Source of the DNA: Legionella gratiana | GTDB taxonomy: Bacteria; Pseudomonadota; Gammaproteobacteria; Legionellales; Legionellaceae | NCBI RefSeq assembly: GCF_001467695.1 | Contig: NZ_LNYE01000026.1 | Span: 1 to 36,503, forward strand | DNA length: 36,503 nucleotides | Direction of reading: 5' to 3' | Part shown: in pieces, positions 1 through 7,806 of the stretch | Layout of the letters: each line of letters opens with the position of its first letter | How positions within the stretch are numbered: the first letter of the stretch is position 1 | The notes under the pieces: generated by a model | Told to the model about the DNA's origin: nothing | Databases searched by the model: none | The model's input: the letters and a program-made list of their open reading frames with translations, nothing else | Program-made: the position numbers and the translations under genes

Positions 1-230
1 TCTCCTTCTGCAAAAAAATAATTGGATCCTGTTTTATTTGCGATAGACAAGATGTGTAGACGATTCAGCTCAAACGTCACCTTCTGCAAAAGCGGAAGGT
101 CTAAAAGTAACAATCCTCTTGTTAGAAACTTCATTTTGCAGCATACTTCAATAGACCCCCTGCGTCCGCAGAGGGTGACACTCTTCTAAATATCACCCTC
201 CACAAAAGTGATAGTAATTTTTCCTAAGTT
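1..230. repeat. Cluster of short degenerate palindromic repeats at the left edge
   Basis: No convincing gene is seen before base 561. Four related short units stand out. One begins near base 2 (CTCCTTCTGCAAAA). One at 79-100 (ACCTTCTGC-AAAA-GCGGAAGGT) can form a 9-bp stem with one T:G pair. One at 155-176 (ACCCCCTGCG-TC-CGCAGAGGGT) can form a 10-bp stem with one mismatch. One at 194-214 (CACCCTCCACAAAAGTG) is a decayed version of the second. They look like an intergenic palindromic repeat family. The short reading frame at 240-431 has no ribosome site or recognisable protein features and is judged non-coding. An AT-rich stretch at 430-545 probably holds the promoter of the next gene. Confidence 0.5.
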
Positions 231-560
231 GATGTCTATGTGCGCAGGCGGGAATATCTATACATCACATTAATTTATTATGTTGAGATAACTACGAAGA
301 TAGCTTTTATCTTTCTGAAAATTAATCCGCAAATTGATTTTTTAGAGTTTTGTAAGGTGTGCACTCTAAAATACATGTTTAAGTGTCTAAATGACAGTTC
401 TATTAATAATTATTTTAGGCAATTGTCATAAGTTCATTTAATATCAATACAATCCATAATAAATACTTTTTGATTGTATCCTGTTGAAAAAGTATTGCAT
501 ACATCAAATTGATCGTATAAATTGCATTTTAGGTCAAATAAAAACTAAAGGAATAATATT

Positions 561-1193
561 ATGCCAACCTATTTCGATCCGATTATGCAAGAAGATACGT
601 TACTGGATGAAACTACCTGTATTTACTTGATTAAGCTTAGTGATAATACATTCAGTATTAAAGGAGTGTCGTCGGGGTTAGATAAATTACCTGGTGATCC
701 AACGACCCATGCAACTGAATATTGGCCTATTCCTATAAAAACGCTAATGGGGCTCTTAGACGATAAAGTCCTTTTTGAAGAAGACAAGTTAACTACAAAA
801 CCTTTGTCCTTAGAACAAGTAATAAAATTTTTTGATTTTGATCCTAATAAGGTAAAACCTAATCCTTTTAATAGTGCTATTAAAGAAGAATTAAAAAATG
901 AGTGGGCTGAACAGACCATGCAAGACTTACTAAGACAAGAAGGAGCAATTCCCCATACTTTTTTCTTCCGCCCTATGTTTATTCGAGCAGCTCGTCAAAA
1001 TGATGTTAACCAGGAAGAACTAAATCCCAATCAACTCATTCCCGCTATGGCAGTATTTTATATGATACCGCAGTCAATGGGGGAGGAGGGTGAGCCAACC
1101 CAAGTATTGTTACAGATGTTTATTATGCTTATGAATCAAGAAGAAGCTGCATCTGATGAACATGAAGAGGTGAGTACCCATCAGTTACATTAA
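561..1193 (+). CDS. Hypothetical protein with acidic C-terminal tail (possible Dot/Icm substrate)
   Basis: This 210-residue protein is not one I recognise. The start is supported by an AAGGA ribosome site 9 bases before the ATG. It has no signal peptide and no clear membrane segment. The middle (about 75-150) is charged and probably helical. A methionine-rich stretch (about 165-193) is followed by a glutamate-rich tail, EEAASDEHEE, close to the C-terminus. Glutamate-rich tails (E-blocks) are a known feature of many Legionella Dot/Icm translocation signals, so this could be a small effector, but the tail alone is weak evidence. A structured terminator-like hairpin follows 35 bases after the stop, so it is probably transcribed alone. 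It is convergent with the next gene. Confidence 0.65.
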   Translation: MPTYFDPIMQEDTLLDETTCIYLIKLSDNTFSIKGVSSGLDKLPGDPTTHATEYWPIPIKTLMGLLDDKVLFEEDKLTTKPLSLEQVIKFFDFDPNKVKPNPFNSAIKEELKNEWAEQTMQDLLRQEGAIPHTFFFRPMFIRAARQNDVNQEELNPNQLIPAMAVFYMIPQSMGEEGEPTQVLLQMFIMLMNQEEAASDEHEEVSTHQLH

Positions 1194-1227
1194 ACCTAGA
1201 AAAAAGAATGAGGCTGTGTTGTAGAAG

Positions 1228-1266
1228 TTCGATATAAAAAATCACTTATTTTTTATGTCCCCGAAC
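1228..1266 (+). terminator. TTCGA-bracketed hairpin after the 210-residue gene
   Basis: GTTCG at 1228-1232 pairs with CGAAC at 1262-1266. The inner arms ATAAAAAAT and ATTTTTTAT pair around a short CACTT loop. The hairpin sits 35 bases past the stop, where a terminator is expected. The same TTCGA/TCGAA-bracketed, AT-rich design recurs at 4535-4573, 7212-7251 and 7654-7699. Confidence 0.5.
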
Positions 1267-1279
1267 CCACGTTAATTAA

Positions 1280-1304
1280 ACAGTAGCTATTACATAGCTA
1301 CTGT
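1280..1304 (-). terminator. Perfect 10-bp hairpin, terminator for the MDR gene
   Basis: ACAGTAGCTA at 1280-1289 pairs perfectly with TAGCTACTGT at 1295-1304 around a five-base loop. It lies just past the stop of the minus-strand oxidoreductase gene. Read on the minus strand it is followed by the T-rich TTTAATTAA, which fits an intrinsic terminator for that gene. Confidence 0.6.
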
Positions 1305-1315
1305 CCGATAATTAT

Positions 1316-2323
1316 TCATTGGACCTTCACAACGATTTTTCCAATTTGTTCGTTAGATTCCATATATTGATGTGCTTCAACGATTTGATCTAAAGAAAAG
1401 ATACGTGCAATTCTTGGCTTAAAATTCCCTTGTCTAATATGTTCAAAAATGTATTTTTCTGCTTCTTCCCTTAATTTGGGATTGGTGCTGAGTTCAAACA
1501 GAGTATAGCCACGTATCGAAAGGCCTTTGCTTAAAGCAGTAAAAAGAGGGTAAGGCATGGTGGATTCGTTGGATAAATTACCATAAACAAAGATGATTCC
1601 TTTTTCGGCGGCTGCTTCAGCAAGTTTTTCGATACCTTTGCCCGCAACCGGATCAAAAATTATTCGTGCACCTTGACCGTTGGTGAGCTCTTTTACACGA
1701 GTGGGTAAATCTTCATCATTTGTAACAATTACATGATCTGCACCAAGCTTAAGTAGTTCTTCTTTTTTTGCTTGTGTTCGAGTTGTTGCAATACTTATTG
1801 CTCCTTGAGCACGTGTAATCTCAATTGCAGCGATACCAACACTGCTGCTGGCCGCTGTAATTAAAACATAATCTCCCTTCGTAACTTTACCATAGTGAAC
1901 AAGGGCACCGTAAGCAGTCATATATTGCATCCAAATAGAAGTTGCCTCAACGAAAGAAAGTTCTTCGGGGTAGGTTGCAAGAGCATCAGCAGGTAAAAGA
2001 GCTACTTCACCATAAACACCATATTTTCCGAGATCAAAACAAGGTACAGAGCTCAATTTTTTGCCTAGCATGTTCTTATCAACACCTGGTCCTACAGCTT
2101 CAACAATACCAGATGCTTCATAACCAATTTTAGAGGGGAATTGGGGCGCAATCAGGTAGTGTCCGAGTCGAAACATAACTTCCGCTCGATTTAAACCAAT
2201 GGCATGTACGCGCAGTCGTACTTCTCCATTATCCGGTTCTGGTAAAGCCATTTCCTCTAGTTTTAATACTTCCGGATTACCCGTTTTATGAAAACGTACT
2301 ATTTTTGCGGTTGTATTTGACAT
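1316..2323 (-). CDS. Zinc-independent MDR oxidoreductase (NADPH:quinone reductase-like)
   Basis: This 335-residue protein belongs to the medium-chain dehydrogenase/reductase superfamily. It has an N-terminal GroES-like domain (about 1-125, with GYEASGIVEAVG). A Rossmann cofactor domain follows, where AASSSVGIAA (about 155-165) replaces the usual AxxGGVG nucleotide loop. The catalytic-zinc ligands of true alcohol dehydrogenases are not seen at their usual places, and the length fits quinone oxidoreductases and related zinc-free enzymes. It probably reduces quinones or activated alkenes with NADPH in the cytoplasm, but the substrate cannot be inferred. AAGGAAAT lies 5 bases before the ATG. It is divergent from the mltA gene. 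Confidence 0.85.
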   Translation of the reverse strand: MSNTTAKIVRFHKTGNPEVLKLEEMALPEPDNGEVRLRVHAIGLNRAEVMFRLGHYLIAPQFPSKIGYEASGIVEAVGPGVDKNMLGKKLSSVPCFDLGKYGVYGEVALLPADALATYPEELSFVEATSIWMQYMTAYGALVHYGKVTKGDYVLITAASSSVGIAAIEITRAQGAISIATTRTQAKKEELLKLGADHVIVTNDEDLPTRVKELTNGQGARIIFDPVAGKGIEKLAEAAAEKGIIFVYGNLSNESTMPYPLFTALSKGLSIRGYTLFELSTNPKLREEAEKYIFEHIRQGNFKPRIARIFSLDQIVEAHQYMESNEQIGKIVVKVQ

Positions 2324-2665
2324 AGTATTTCCTTATATCAATAAATAGAATAATTGGGTACGGTGTTGATTGGTTTCAAGCTGGATTATATCTCATATCC
2401 GATAAATAGGATCTTTCTTTTTGGTTCCTATTGTGGAAGATGAATTTTAAAAAAGCTAGGTAATTTTAAATTGCGGTTTTTTACTCGTTCATAGAAGGCT
2501 TATTTTTAATTGGATCTTGTGCTTATTAGAGGTGTAAAAACTCATTGCTTTATCTGCATATATTTTTTACTAATAGATTTTATTTTTATAATAATAAGTA
2601 AATATTGAGATAGAATATGAAAAATTGTTGATTTAGAACGCATCTTATGTAAACCTTGTGTCGCT
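2324..2665. other. Divergent intergenic region
   Basis: These 342 AT-rich bases separate the divergent MDR and mltA genes and must hold both promoters. I see no strong consensus -10/-35 pair, no stable hairpin and no coding sequence. Confidence 0.5.
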
Positions 2666-4012
2666 ATGAGTAGGAAATTAATTTACACAATATGCGGTAT
2701 TAGTTGTCTTACGATAAGTTTCGTTGGATTGTCGTCTTATAATCATAATAGGCTTCAAGTTCAAGAGAAACCGCAGAATCCTAAAAAGGTGGTTATTAAA
2801 ACTGAACCTGTAAAGACAGTTTTGGTGGAAGATAATGCCCTTAAGAGCGCTAAAATGGTTGTTGAACAAAGCGCTCCGTTTGAGCATACCTTAAAAAAGG
2901 TTAATACGGAACATGTTAACTCCCAAAAAGTTAGTGCAAAAAAGGTTGTTTCGAAAAAGGTAACTATAAAAAGAAAAAATATAGCTTTAACAAAAGTATC
3001 TTTTGAAGAATTACCTGGTTGGGATCAAGCAGATGTTAAAAAATCTTTATTAGCATTTCAAACTTCATGCAATGTGTTTTTGAAGCAGGAACCCTCTCAT
3101 CCCATCGGTACTCGACATCTCAAATTGAAAGCTCGAGATTGGCATCCAGTGTGTAAGGCTGCTTTGGCACTTGATTCTATCTCAGAAGAGTCAGCAAAAA
3201 TATTTTTTGAAAAATGGTTTCACCCTATTGAGTTGAAACAAAAAAAATCTTCTCAAAGCTTATTTACGGGCTATTATATGCCACAAATAAAGGGAAACCT
3301 AAAGAAAAGCTCTAAGTACAATACACCCATTTATGGATTGCCAAAAGATGGGACAACCTCATATACTCGTGCACAAATAGATAATGGGGCTCTTAAGAAA
3401 AAAGCACCAGTGATCGCTTGGATTCATAGTCCTGCTGAGCGGCTTTTTTTAGAAATTGAAGGTGCAGGAGTTATCAAACTGCCTAATGGTGAGAATATCT
3501 ATTTGGGGTATGCAGGTGAGAATGGCGCTCCCTATACTTCAATTGCTAAGATAATGATAAAGCAAGGGATTATGACTCGAGATACTGCATCTAAAACGGC
3601 TATAATACGCTATTTAGAAGAGCATCCTGAACAAGCAAAAAATATTCTACATAAAAATAAGTCTTTTGTTTTTTTTGAGGATGTAAAGAAACCTATGGCT
3701 CTTGGAGCTCAAGGAATGGCCCTTACACCGGGTTACTCCTTAGCTGTGGATAAAAAATGGATTCCGCTTGGTGCCCCTCTTTGGTTAGATACAACTCGAC
3801 CCGATAAAAATCAAGAGGATGAAAAGCAATTGCAACGTCTTATGATTGCTCAAGATACAGGTGGAGCAATTCGTGGGTTTATGCGCGGCGATATTTATTG
3901 GGGTTCAGGTAAACTGGCCACATTTTTAGGTGAACATATGAAGAATGAAGGCCAATATTGGTTATTATTGCCCAAATATATTTTTAAGCGACTCGCTAAA
4001 AAATCGATTTAG
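2666..4012 (+). CDS. mltA: Membrane-bound lytic murein transglycosylase A
   Basis: This 448-residue protein cleaves the MurNAc-GlcNAc bond of peptidoglycan, leaving 1,6-anhydro-MurNAc, in the periplasm. Residues 1-25 form a signal anchor. No convincing lipobox is present, unlike E. coli MltA, which is a lipoprotein. A Lys/Val-rich linker (about 30-110) leads to the MltA barrel domain (LFTGYYMP, GAGVIKLPNGE). The C-terminal 3D domain contains AQDTGGAIRG with D397 and RGDIYWG with D409. D409 lines up with the catalytic aspartate of the family. No strong ribosome site precedes the ATG at 2666. The gene appears to be single, and a second, shorter MltA-like protein is encoded at 18699-19769. Confidence 0.9.
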   Translation: MSRKLIYTICGISCLTISFVGLSSYNHNRLQVQEKPQNPKKVVIKTEPVKTVLVEDNALKSAKMVVEQSAPFEHTLKKVNTEHVNSQKVSAKKVVSKKVTIKRKNIALTKVSFEELPGWDQADVKKSLLAFQTSCNVFLKQEPSHPIGTRHLKLKARDWHPVCKAALALDSISEESAKIFFEKWFHPIELKQKKSSQSLFTGYYMPQIKGNLKKSSKYNTPIYGLPKDGTTSYTRAQIDNGALKKKAPVIAWIHSPAERLFLEIEGAGVIKLPNGENIYLGYAGENGAPYTSIAKIMIKQGIMTRDTASKTAIIRYLEEHPEQAKNILHKNKSFVFFEDVKKPMALGAQGMALTPGYSLAVDKKWIPLGAPLWLDTTRPDKNQEDEKQLQRLMIAQDTGGAIRGFMRGDIYWGSGKLATFLGEHMKNEGQYWLLLPKYIFKRLAKKSI

Positions 4013-4246
4013 GAAAAACTCTTTTTATAATTTCTGTTTTATAACTGGATCAATCAAAAATAGATCATGGATTTCAATGTAATGCTGATGCCTTGCTGGC
4101 ATGATTACAGTTCAATTTTATCTATTGAATTCAACAGGATTTTTGCTTTATTTTTAGATTCGTAATTTTTCTGTAAAGAATATATTTGTTAATTAATCCT
4201 TAAGCTTTATTGCCTTAAACTGAAAAAAAGCCAAGAGGAGACTACT

Positions 4247-4489
4247 ATGTCAAACAAAAAACTAACTGAACGTTTGAACAGCGAGCTAGATGAACTTGGT
4301 GTCCCTGCCTTAATGACAGAGCGAGTTCATGTATGTGCTACACTATTTCAAGTTCCAAAATTTAAAATTGAAGCTCTGTTAAATGGTGTTGTCGTTTTAG
4401 ATTCTAATTCGATGCAAAAGATTGCTAATGAACTTGAGGTCAGTATAGATTGGTTAATGGGGAAAGCTCAAGGAAAAACAAAGCATTAA
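4247..4489 (+). CDS. Small XRE-like helix-turn-helix DNA-binding protein
   Basis: This 80-residue protein is a single compact domain. It resembles XRE/Cro-type DNA-binding domains: an N-terminal helix (TERLNSELDELGVP), a central helix pair ending in KIEALLNGVV, and the frequent closing pattern IANELEVSIDWLMG. It is probably a cytoplasmic transcription regulator or a stand-alone DNA-binding domain, with unknown targets. AAGAGGAG lies 7 bases before the ATG, a strong ribosome site. A perfect 12-bp hairpin separates it from the convergent MFS gene. The helix-turn-helix call rests on pattern resemblance only. Confidence 0.7.
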   Translation: MSNKKLTERLNSELDELGVPALMTERVHVCATLFQVPKFKIEALLNGVVVLDSNSMQKIANELEVSIDWLMGKAQGKTKH

Positions 4490-4534
4490 CAAAGTATAAA
4501 TTATCTATATTTAGTTCCAATTCCACACAAAAGC

Positions 4535-4573
4535 AGTTCGATATAAAAAATACATTATTTATTATATCGAACT
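4535..4573. terminator. Perfect 12-bp TTCGA-bracketed hairpin between convergent genes
   Basis: AGTTCGATATAA at 4535-4546 pairs perfectly with TTATATCGAACT at 4562-4573, and the loop has further A/T pairing. It lies between the stops of the HTH gene (4489) and the MFS gene (4625), so it probably terminates both. It is the cleanest of four similar elements in the window. Confidence 0.6.
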
Positions 4574-4624
4574 CATATAAACTCCAGATCAAGAAATCGC
4601 AATCAAAAGCATATCAATTAGTTA

Positions 4625-5893
4625 CTAAGTTTCTTTAATAGGTTCTTTTACCCACAGCAATAAAAGAGAACCTACTATTAAATAAATGGGCAATAGTGAT
4701 AGCGCCAAATGATAGCTTGAGAGCGAAAATTGGTGGACACCATTTACGATACCACCCTCCCAGCCCATATCCAATAATTTCCCGATGAGGGGTTCTGTGA
4801 GTGCATCAAAAATAGCATCGCTAGTATTGATCATAGCAATAACAGTTGCTGTCAATGCTACAGAATTTATTTCTTTTCCCATAGCAAAAACCAACATAAA
4901 TGATCCAAGCCCGAAGCCAAATAAAAACAACAGTACACTTAAAGCGGTGAGCGATAATGTATGGCAATATAGGACTAATGTTAGGGCGGCAGTTGATGCT
5001 AAAGTGCTAAATAACATGACATACTGCCGTTTACCTAAGCGATCGGATAACAGTCCAAGAATGGGGCTTCCTAGACCTAACCCTACAAAAACTAATGAGA
5101 TTAGGGAGGCTGATTGTGTTTTACTTAAGTGATAAGCTTCTTCTAAAAATGGATTTCCCCAAAGACCACCGAATACAGCAATAGGTGAGAAAGCAAGACC
5201 ACTGTATAAGGTTAGCAGCCAATTTTGTTTGCTCTTAATGACCTGAAGTACCTCTTTAAATGAAATTGGTGCTCTAGTGATGGTCATTCTTAGGGCGCTT
5301 GGACGATCGCGTACCACCATAAAAAACAAACAGGATAAGATCACTCCGGAAACACCTACACTAAATAAACATTGGCGCCATCCAAAATGAGCAATAAACC
5401 ACGCTAAAGGTGCTTGGCCAAAAACAGCGCCTGCCATAGCTGCTGTAGCTAAAAGCCCACTCACAAAGGCATATTGTTTTGGAGAAAACCAGTCCGCTGC
5501 GAGCTTCATATAAGAGACTGTAGCAAAAGCAACTCCAACTCCCATTAATGCACGAGCGATAACTGCTACAGATAAAGTTTCCGCGGTAGAAAATAAAAGT
5601 ACACCAAATGCACAGCAGAAAATAGCGATCGAGGTAAATTGGCGAGTACCGTACTTGTCGAGTAGAATACCGACGAATAATTGGGTAACTGTATAAGAAT
5701 AATAAAAAGTAGCAGCTAAATTTCCAAGTCCTGTGCCGGTCAAATGAAATTGCTTCATTAAGGGCTCGGTGATAATACTAGGAAAAATTTGTAACACATA
5801 TTTATAAAAAAGAAAGCAAGCGGCTAAACTGATAACAATAACAGGGTAGACTACAATAGATTTTGTATTTTTCTTCTCTAAAGACATTAACAT
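4625..5893 (-). CDS. Major facilitator superfamily transporter, Pht-like
   Basis: This 422-residue inner-membrane protein has about 12 hydrophobic segments. The MFS motif A appears between TM2 and TM3 (GILLDKYGTRQ) and again at the start of the second half (GLLSDRLGKRQ). The first segment (FYKYVLQIFPSIIT) resembles the opening of the Legionella Pht family, which imports amino acids or nucleosides during intracellular growth, so a nutrient importer is a reasonable guess. The substrate is not visible. An AGAGAGATG ribosome-site-like sequence lies just before the chosen ATG, and a second ATG two codons on is possible. It is transcribed alone, with a structured upstream region at 5945-6013. Confidence 0.85.
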   Translation of the reverse strand: MLMSLEKKNTKSIVVYPVIVISLAACFLFYKYVLQIFPSIITEPLMKQFHLTGTGLGNLAATFYYSYTVTQLFVGILLDKYGTRQFTSIAIFCCAFGVLLFSTAETLSVAVIARALMGVGVAFATVSYMKLAADWFSPKQYAFVSGLLATAAMAGAVFGQAPLAWFIAHFGWRQCLFSVGVSGVILSCLFFMVVRDRPSALRMTITRAPISFKEVLQVIKSKQNWLLTLYSGLAFSPIAVFGGLWGNPFLEEAYHLSKTQSASLISLVFVGLGLGSPILGLLSDRLGKRQYVMLFSTLASTAALTLVLYCHTLSLTALSVLLFLFGFGLGSFMLVFAMGKEINSVALTATVIAMINTSDAIFDALTEPLIGKLLDMGWEGGIVNGVHQFSLSSYHLALSLLPIYLIVGSLLLLWVKEPIKET

Positions 5894-5944
5894 GATTCAT
5901 CTCTCTTTACATGAGTTAGGGAGTTTGCTTACTGGAAGACTCAC

Positions 5945-6013
5945 TGAGCGAGCGTGGCCTTAGAGAGCCCCTGTCTTAACGGGCTTTAGAAATTCGCTCA
6001 CCGTTAAGACAGG
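5945..6013. other. Interleaved inverted repeats able to form an H-type pseudoknot
   Basis: Stem 1 pairs TGAGCGA (5945-5951) with TCGCTCA (5994-6000). Stem 2 pairs CCTGTCTTAACGG (5970-5982) perfectly with CCGTTAAGACAGG (6001-6013). The arms alternate and the two 3' arms abut, the geometry of a coaxially stacked pseudoknot. It lies 52 bases upstream of the MFS start and could be in its leader. It may instead be a copy of a dispersed repeat. Confidence 0.45.
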
Positions 6014-6073
6014 CGAATAATATTAATCTCAGTAATTATATTTTTAGAAAAGGATGTGGAGAGAATAGACAAT

Positions 6074-6119
6074 ACAGTACGCCAGGGGTTACTGGAACAA
6101 GAAAACCTTGCTGTACTGT
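6074..6119. repeat. Hairpin in the MFS upstream region
   Basis: ACAGTAC (6074-6080) pairs with GTACTGT (6113-6119). Weaker inner pairing of CAGG with CCTTG extends the stem. It lies in the 393-base gap between the MFS and outer-membrane protein genes. The rest of the gap shows no gene. Confidence 0.35.
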
Positions 6120-6267
6120 TTATAGAGATCATTAAAAGCTCAATATAATTCAAAAAAATGATGTATGAAGAAATCCTAACACATGGGTAAATATTTCACA
6201 ACCCTTGCTTTTTTTCTTCATTTGATTTTAAATACAGTTTTTCTATGAGATTATTTTAGAAGAAGAT

Positions 6268-6291
6268 GTTGAGCTGCATTTGCAACTCAAC
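6268..6291 (-). terminator. Intrinsic terminator overlapping the stop codon of the beta-barrel gene
   Basis: On the minus strand, GTTGAG and CTCAAC pair, with TGCA/TGCA inner pairing. The hairpin is followed by a pyrimidine-rich run (ATCTTCTTCT). The TGA stop at 6287-6289 lies inside the 5' arm of the stem, so translation runs into the terminator. Confidence 0.55.
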
Positions 6292-7036
6292 CATTACCTT
6301 TTTCAAGAGCAAAATTAAATACGAGGTTTATGGTACTTATACCAAACTGAGAATTGCTGCTGTTATTATTGTTGTTGCTTATCATTGCCGAAACATATCG
6401 AAAATCTAAGCCCAAGGTTGTAAAGTCATCAAGGTAATAATTAAAGCCTACTATTCCTTGTAGTGCAAAACCACCCTGCGAGTTATTTGAGGTGAATGTG
6501 ATCGCAGGATCAACTCCAGAATACTTGGTGGATTCGATGTTCCCTTGATTTCTGATGATTGCCCCTCCCAAGCCCAATCCTAGATAAGGGACAAAATATT
6601 TATCAGGATCAGAGGGCATAAAATCATAAAATACATTAAATAGCCCATAAAAACCCATAGTGTTACCATTAAAGCCTAAACCATTATCTTCAATATAAGC
6701 AGGGCATATTCCTTCGGGGCCAACTACAGTAGGACTAATGAGCGTACAAGTCCCTATTTGAAACTCCCCGTAATTGTTTATATTATAGAGAAATTCCCCC
6801 TCAAGCCTGAAGTTTTGTATTTTATATCCAATTGAGGTACCAACTCCCCCGCCAATTGGTCCTAAGGTAACTTCCCCACTGTAGGGTACGTTGTTAATAG
6901 TAAAGCTAAGGTCTGTATTAGGAGCATGACTGATTTGGCCTAATAAGCCAAAATAAAAACCTTGCACGGGTTCTAAACTAAAAGCACTTTTACTTATAAG
7001 GCTCAAAATAAATCCAAATTTGATTATCTGTTTCAT
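6287..7036 (-). CDS. Outer-membrane beta-barrel protein
   Basis: This 249-residue protein starts with a Sec signal peptide (MKQIIKFGFILSLISKSAFS, cleavage likely near 20). The rest alternates polar and hydrophobic residues in strands with Gly/Asn-rich turns. Examples are GGGVGTSIGYKIQNFRLEGE and a late strand, TTLGLDFRYVSAM. This pattern fits the eight-stranded OmpA/opacity-like porin family (OMP_b-brl) that is common in Legionella. Two cysteines (about 110-125) lie in a presumed surface loop and may form a disulphide. The AGGATATGG ribosome site supports the start. The specific role is unknown, with adhesion or surface structure most likely. Confidence 0.75.
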   Translation of the reverse strand: MKQIIKFGFILSLISKSAFSLEPVQGFYFGLLGQISHAPNTDLSFTINNVPYSGEVTLGPIGGGVGTSIGYKIQNFRLEGEFLYNINNYGEFQIGTCTLISPTVVGPEGICPAYIEDNGLGFNGNTMGFYGLFNVFYDFMPSDPDKYFVPYLGLGLGGAIIRNQGNIESTKYSGVDPAITFTSNNSQGGFALQGIVGFNYYLDDFTTLGLDFRYVSAMISNNNNNSSNSQFGISTINLVFNFALEKGNG

Positions 7037-7211
7037 TCCATATCCTAAATTAATTCCAATGATAAAATAGCTTTTTTTCTGTGCTAGAGGAGAAGCTATC
7101 TGAAACGCTCCCTGGATGCAAATCTTTTTTAATTATCCAATAGGATCATTAAATTAAGAAACTATTTTGACAAATTAATTGTATTGATGGGATATCATGC
7201 TGAAAAATAGA

Positions 7212-7251
7212 GTTCGACGCAAAAAGCATGGAACTGTTTTTTACGTCGAAT
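7212..7251 (-). terminator. TTCGA-bracketed terminator of the ArsC-family gene
   Basis: TTCGACG (7213-7219) pairs with CGTCGAA (7244-7250), and the inner AAAAAGCA / TGTTTTTT arms pair. It lies immediately after the ArsC-family stop codon at 7257 and is the third member of the recurring TTCGA hairpin family. Confidence 0.5.
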
Positions 7252-7256
7252 TCCAG

Positions 7257-7598
7257 TTAATCAAACAACTCGAGGACTTTTTCTGGAGGACGGCCTATGA
7301 TGGCTTTGTTCTTAAAGGTAATAATTGGCCGTTGCATTAAAATAGGTTCTTTTTGCATGGCTTGCAGAACTTCAACTTCATTATCCAGTGATAATTCTAA
7401 TTTTTTAAAAATAGGTTCGTTAGTTCGAACAAAGTCTTTAAGGATAAAATGAGATCGTAATGTTTTCAATTGTTCCATGTTCAATGGTGTTTTGAGATAT
7501 TCAATAATGACAAGGTTAATCCCTTTACTTTGAAGCAGTTCTACTGTTTGTCGTGACTTGGAGCATCGGGGATTGTGATAAATTGTAATTTCTTGCAT
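7257..7598 (-). CDS. ArsC-family (glutaredoxin-coupled) arsenate reductase-like protein
   Basis: This 113-residue cytoplasmic protein has the ArsC thioredoxin fold. Its N-terminal active-site loop is HNPRCSKS with C12 as the nucleophile. It also has KDFVRTNEP and the C-terminal QRPII...IIGRPPEKVL segment that carries the family's anion-binding arginines. Length is close to the usual 115-140. The family includes arsenate reductases that use glutaredoxin and uncharacterised YffB/YfgD-type relatives. No arsR, arsB or acr3 gene is near, so real arsenate resistance is uncertain. The ribosome site is weak (ATTAAAAAAAC). TTCGA-bracketed hairpins lie on both sides of the gene. Confidence 0.85.
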   Translation of the reverse strand: MQEITIYHNPRCSKSRQTVELLQSKGINLVIIEYLKTPLNMEQLKTLRSHFILKDFVRTNEPIFKKLELSLDNEVEVLQAMQKEPILMQRPIITFKNKAIIGRPPEKVLELFD

Positions 7599-7653
7599 GT
7601 TTTTTTAATGGTTTTGTTGCGTGCATTCAACTATAACATTAAAACTAACGTTA

Positions 7654-7733
7654 GTTCGACATAAAAGACATAGAAATGTCTTTTATTCGCTAAACGAACG
7701 TTGCCCCGTAAAAATGCGTAGCATTTATACGGG
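7654..7733. repeat. Tandem palindromes: TTCGA hairpin plus REP-like hairpin
   Basis: GTTCG (7654-7658) and CGAAC (7695-7699) bracket a long stem, CATAAAAGACAT-agaa-ATGTCTTTTAT. Directly after it, CCCGTAAAAATGC (7705-7717) pairs with GCATTTATACGGG (7721-7733) around a GTA loop with one mismatch. A smaller TTACG-AA-CGTAA palindrome follows at about 7740. The G+C-rich second hairpin looks like a dispersed REP-type element. Confidence 0.5.
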
Positions 7734-7806
7734 ATCCAGTTACGAACGTAATCCGGTGGAGTAAATGTCAACACCACTAATTTTCTGTGCGGCTCTACTG
7801 ATTGAA

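Noticed and set aside
240..431. 63-residue open reading frame at the left edge
   Set aside because: No ribosome site, low-complexity AT-driven composition and no recognisable protein pattern. It sits in a repeat-rich intergenic stretch.
7257..7598. Arsenic resistance operon
   Set aside because: Only an ArsC-family protein is present. No arsR, arsB or acr3 gene is nearby, so an arsenic operon is not supported.
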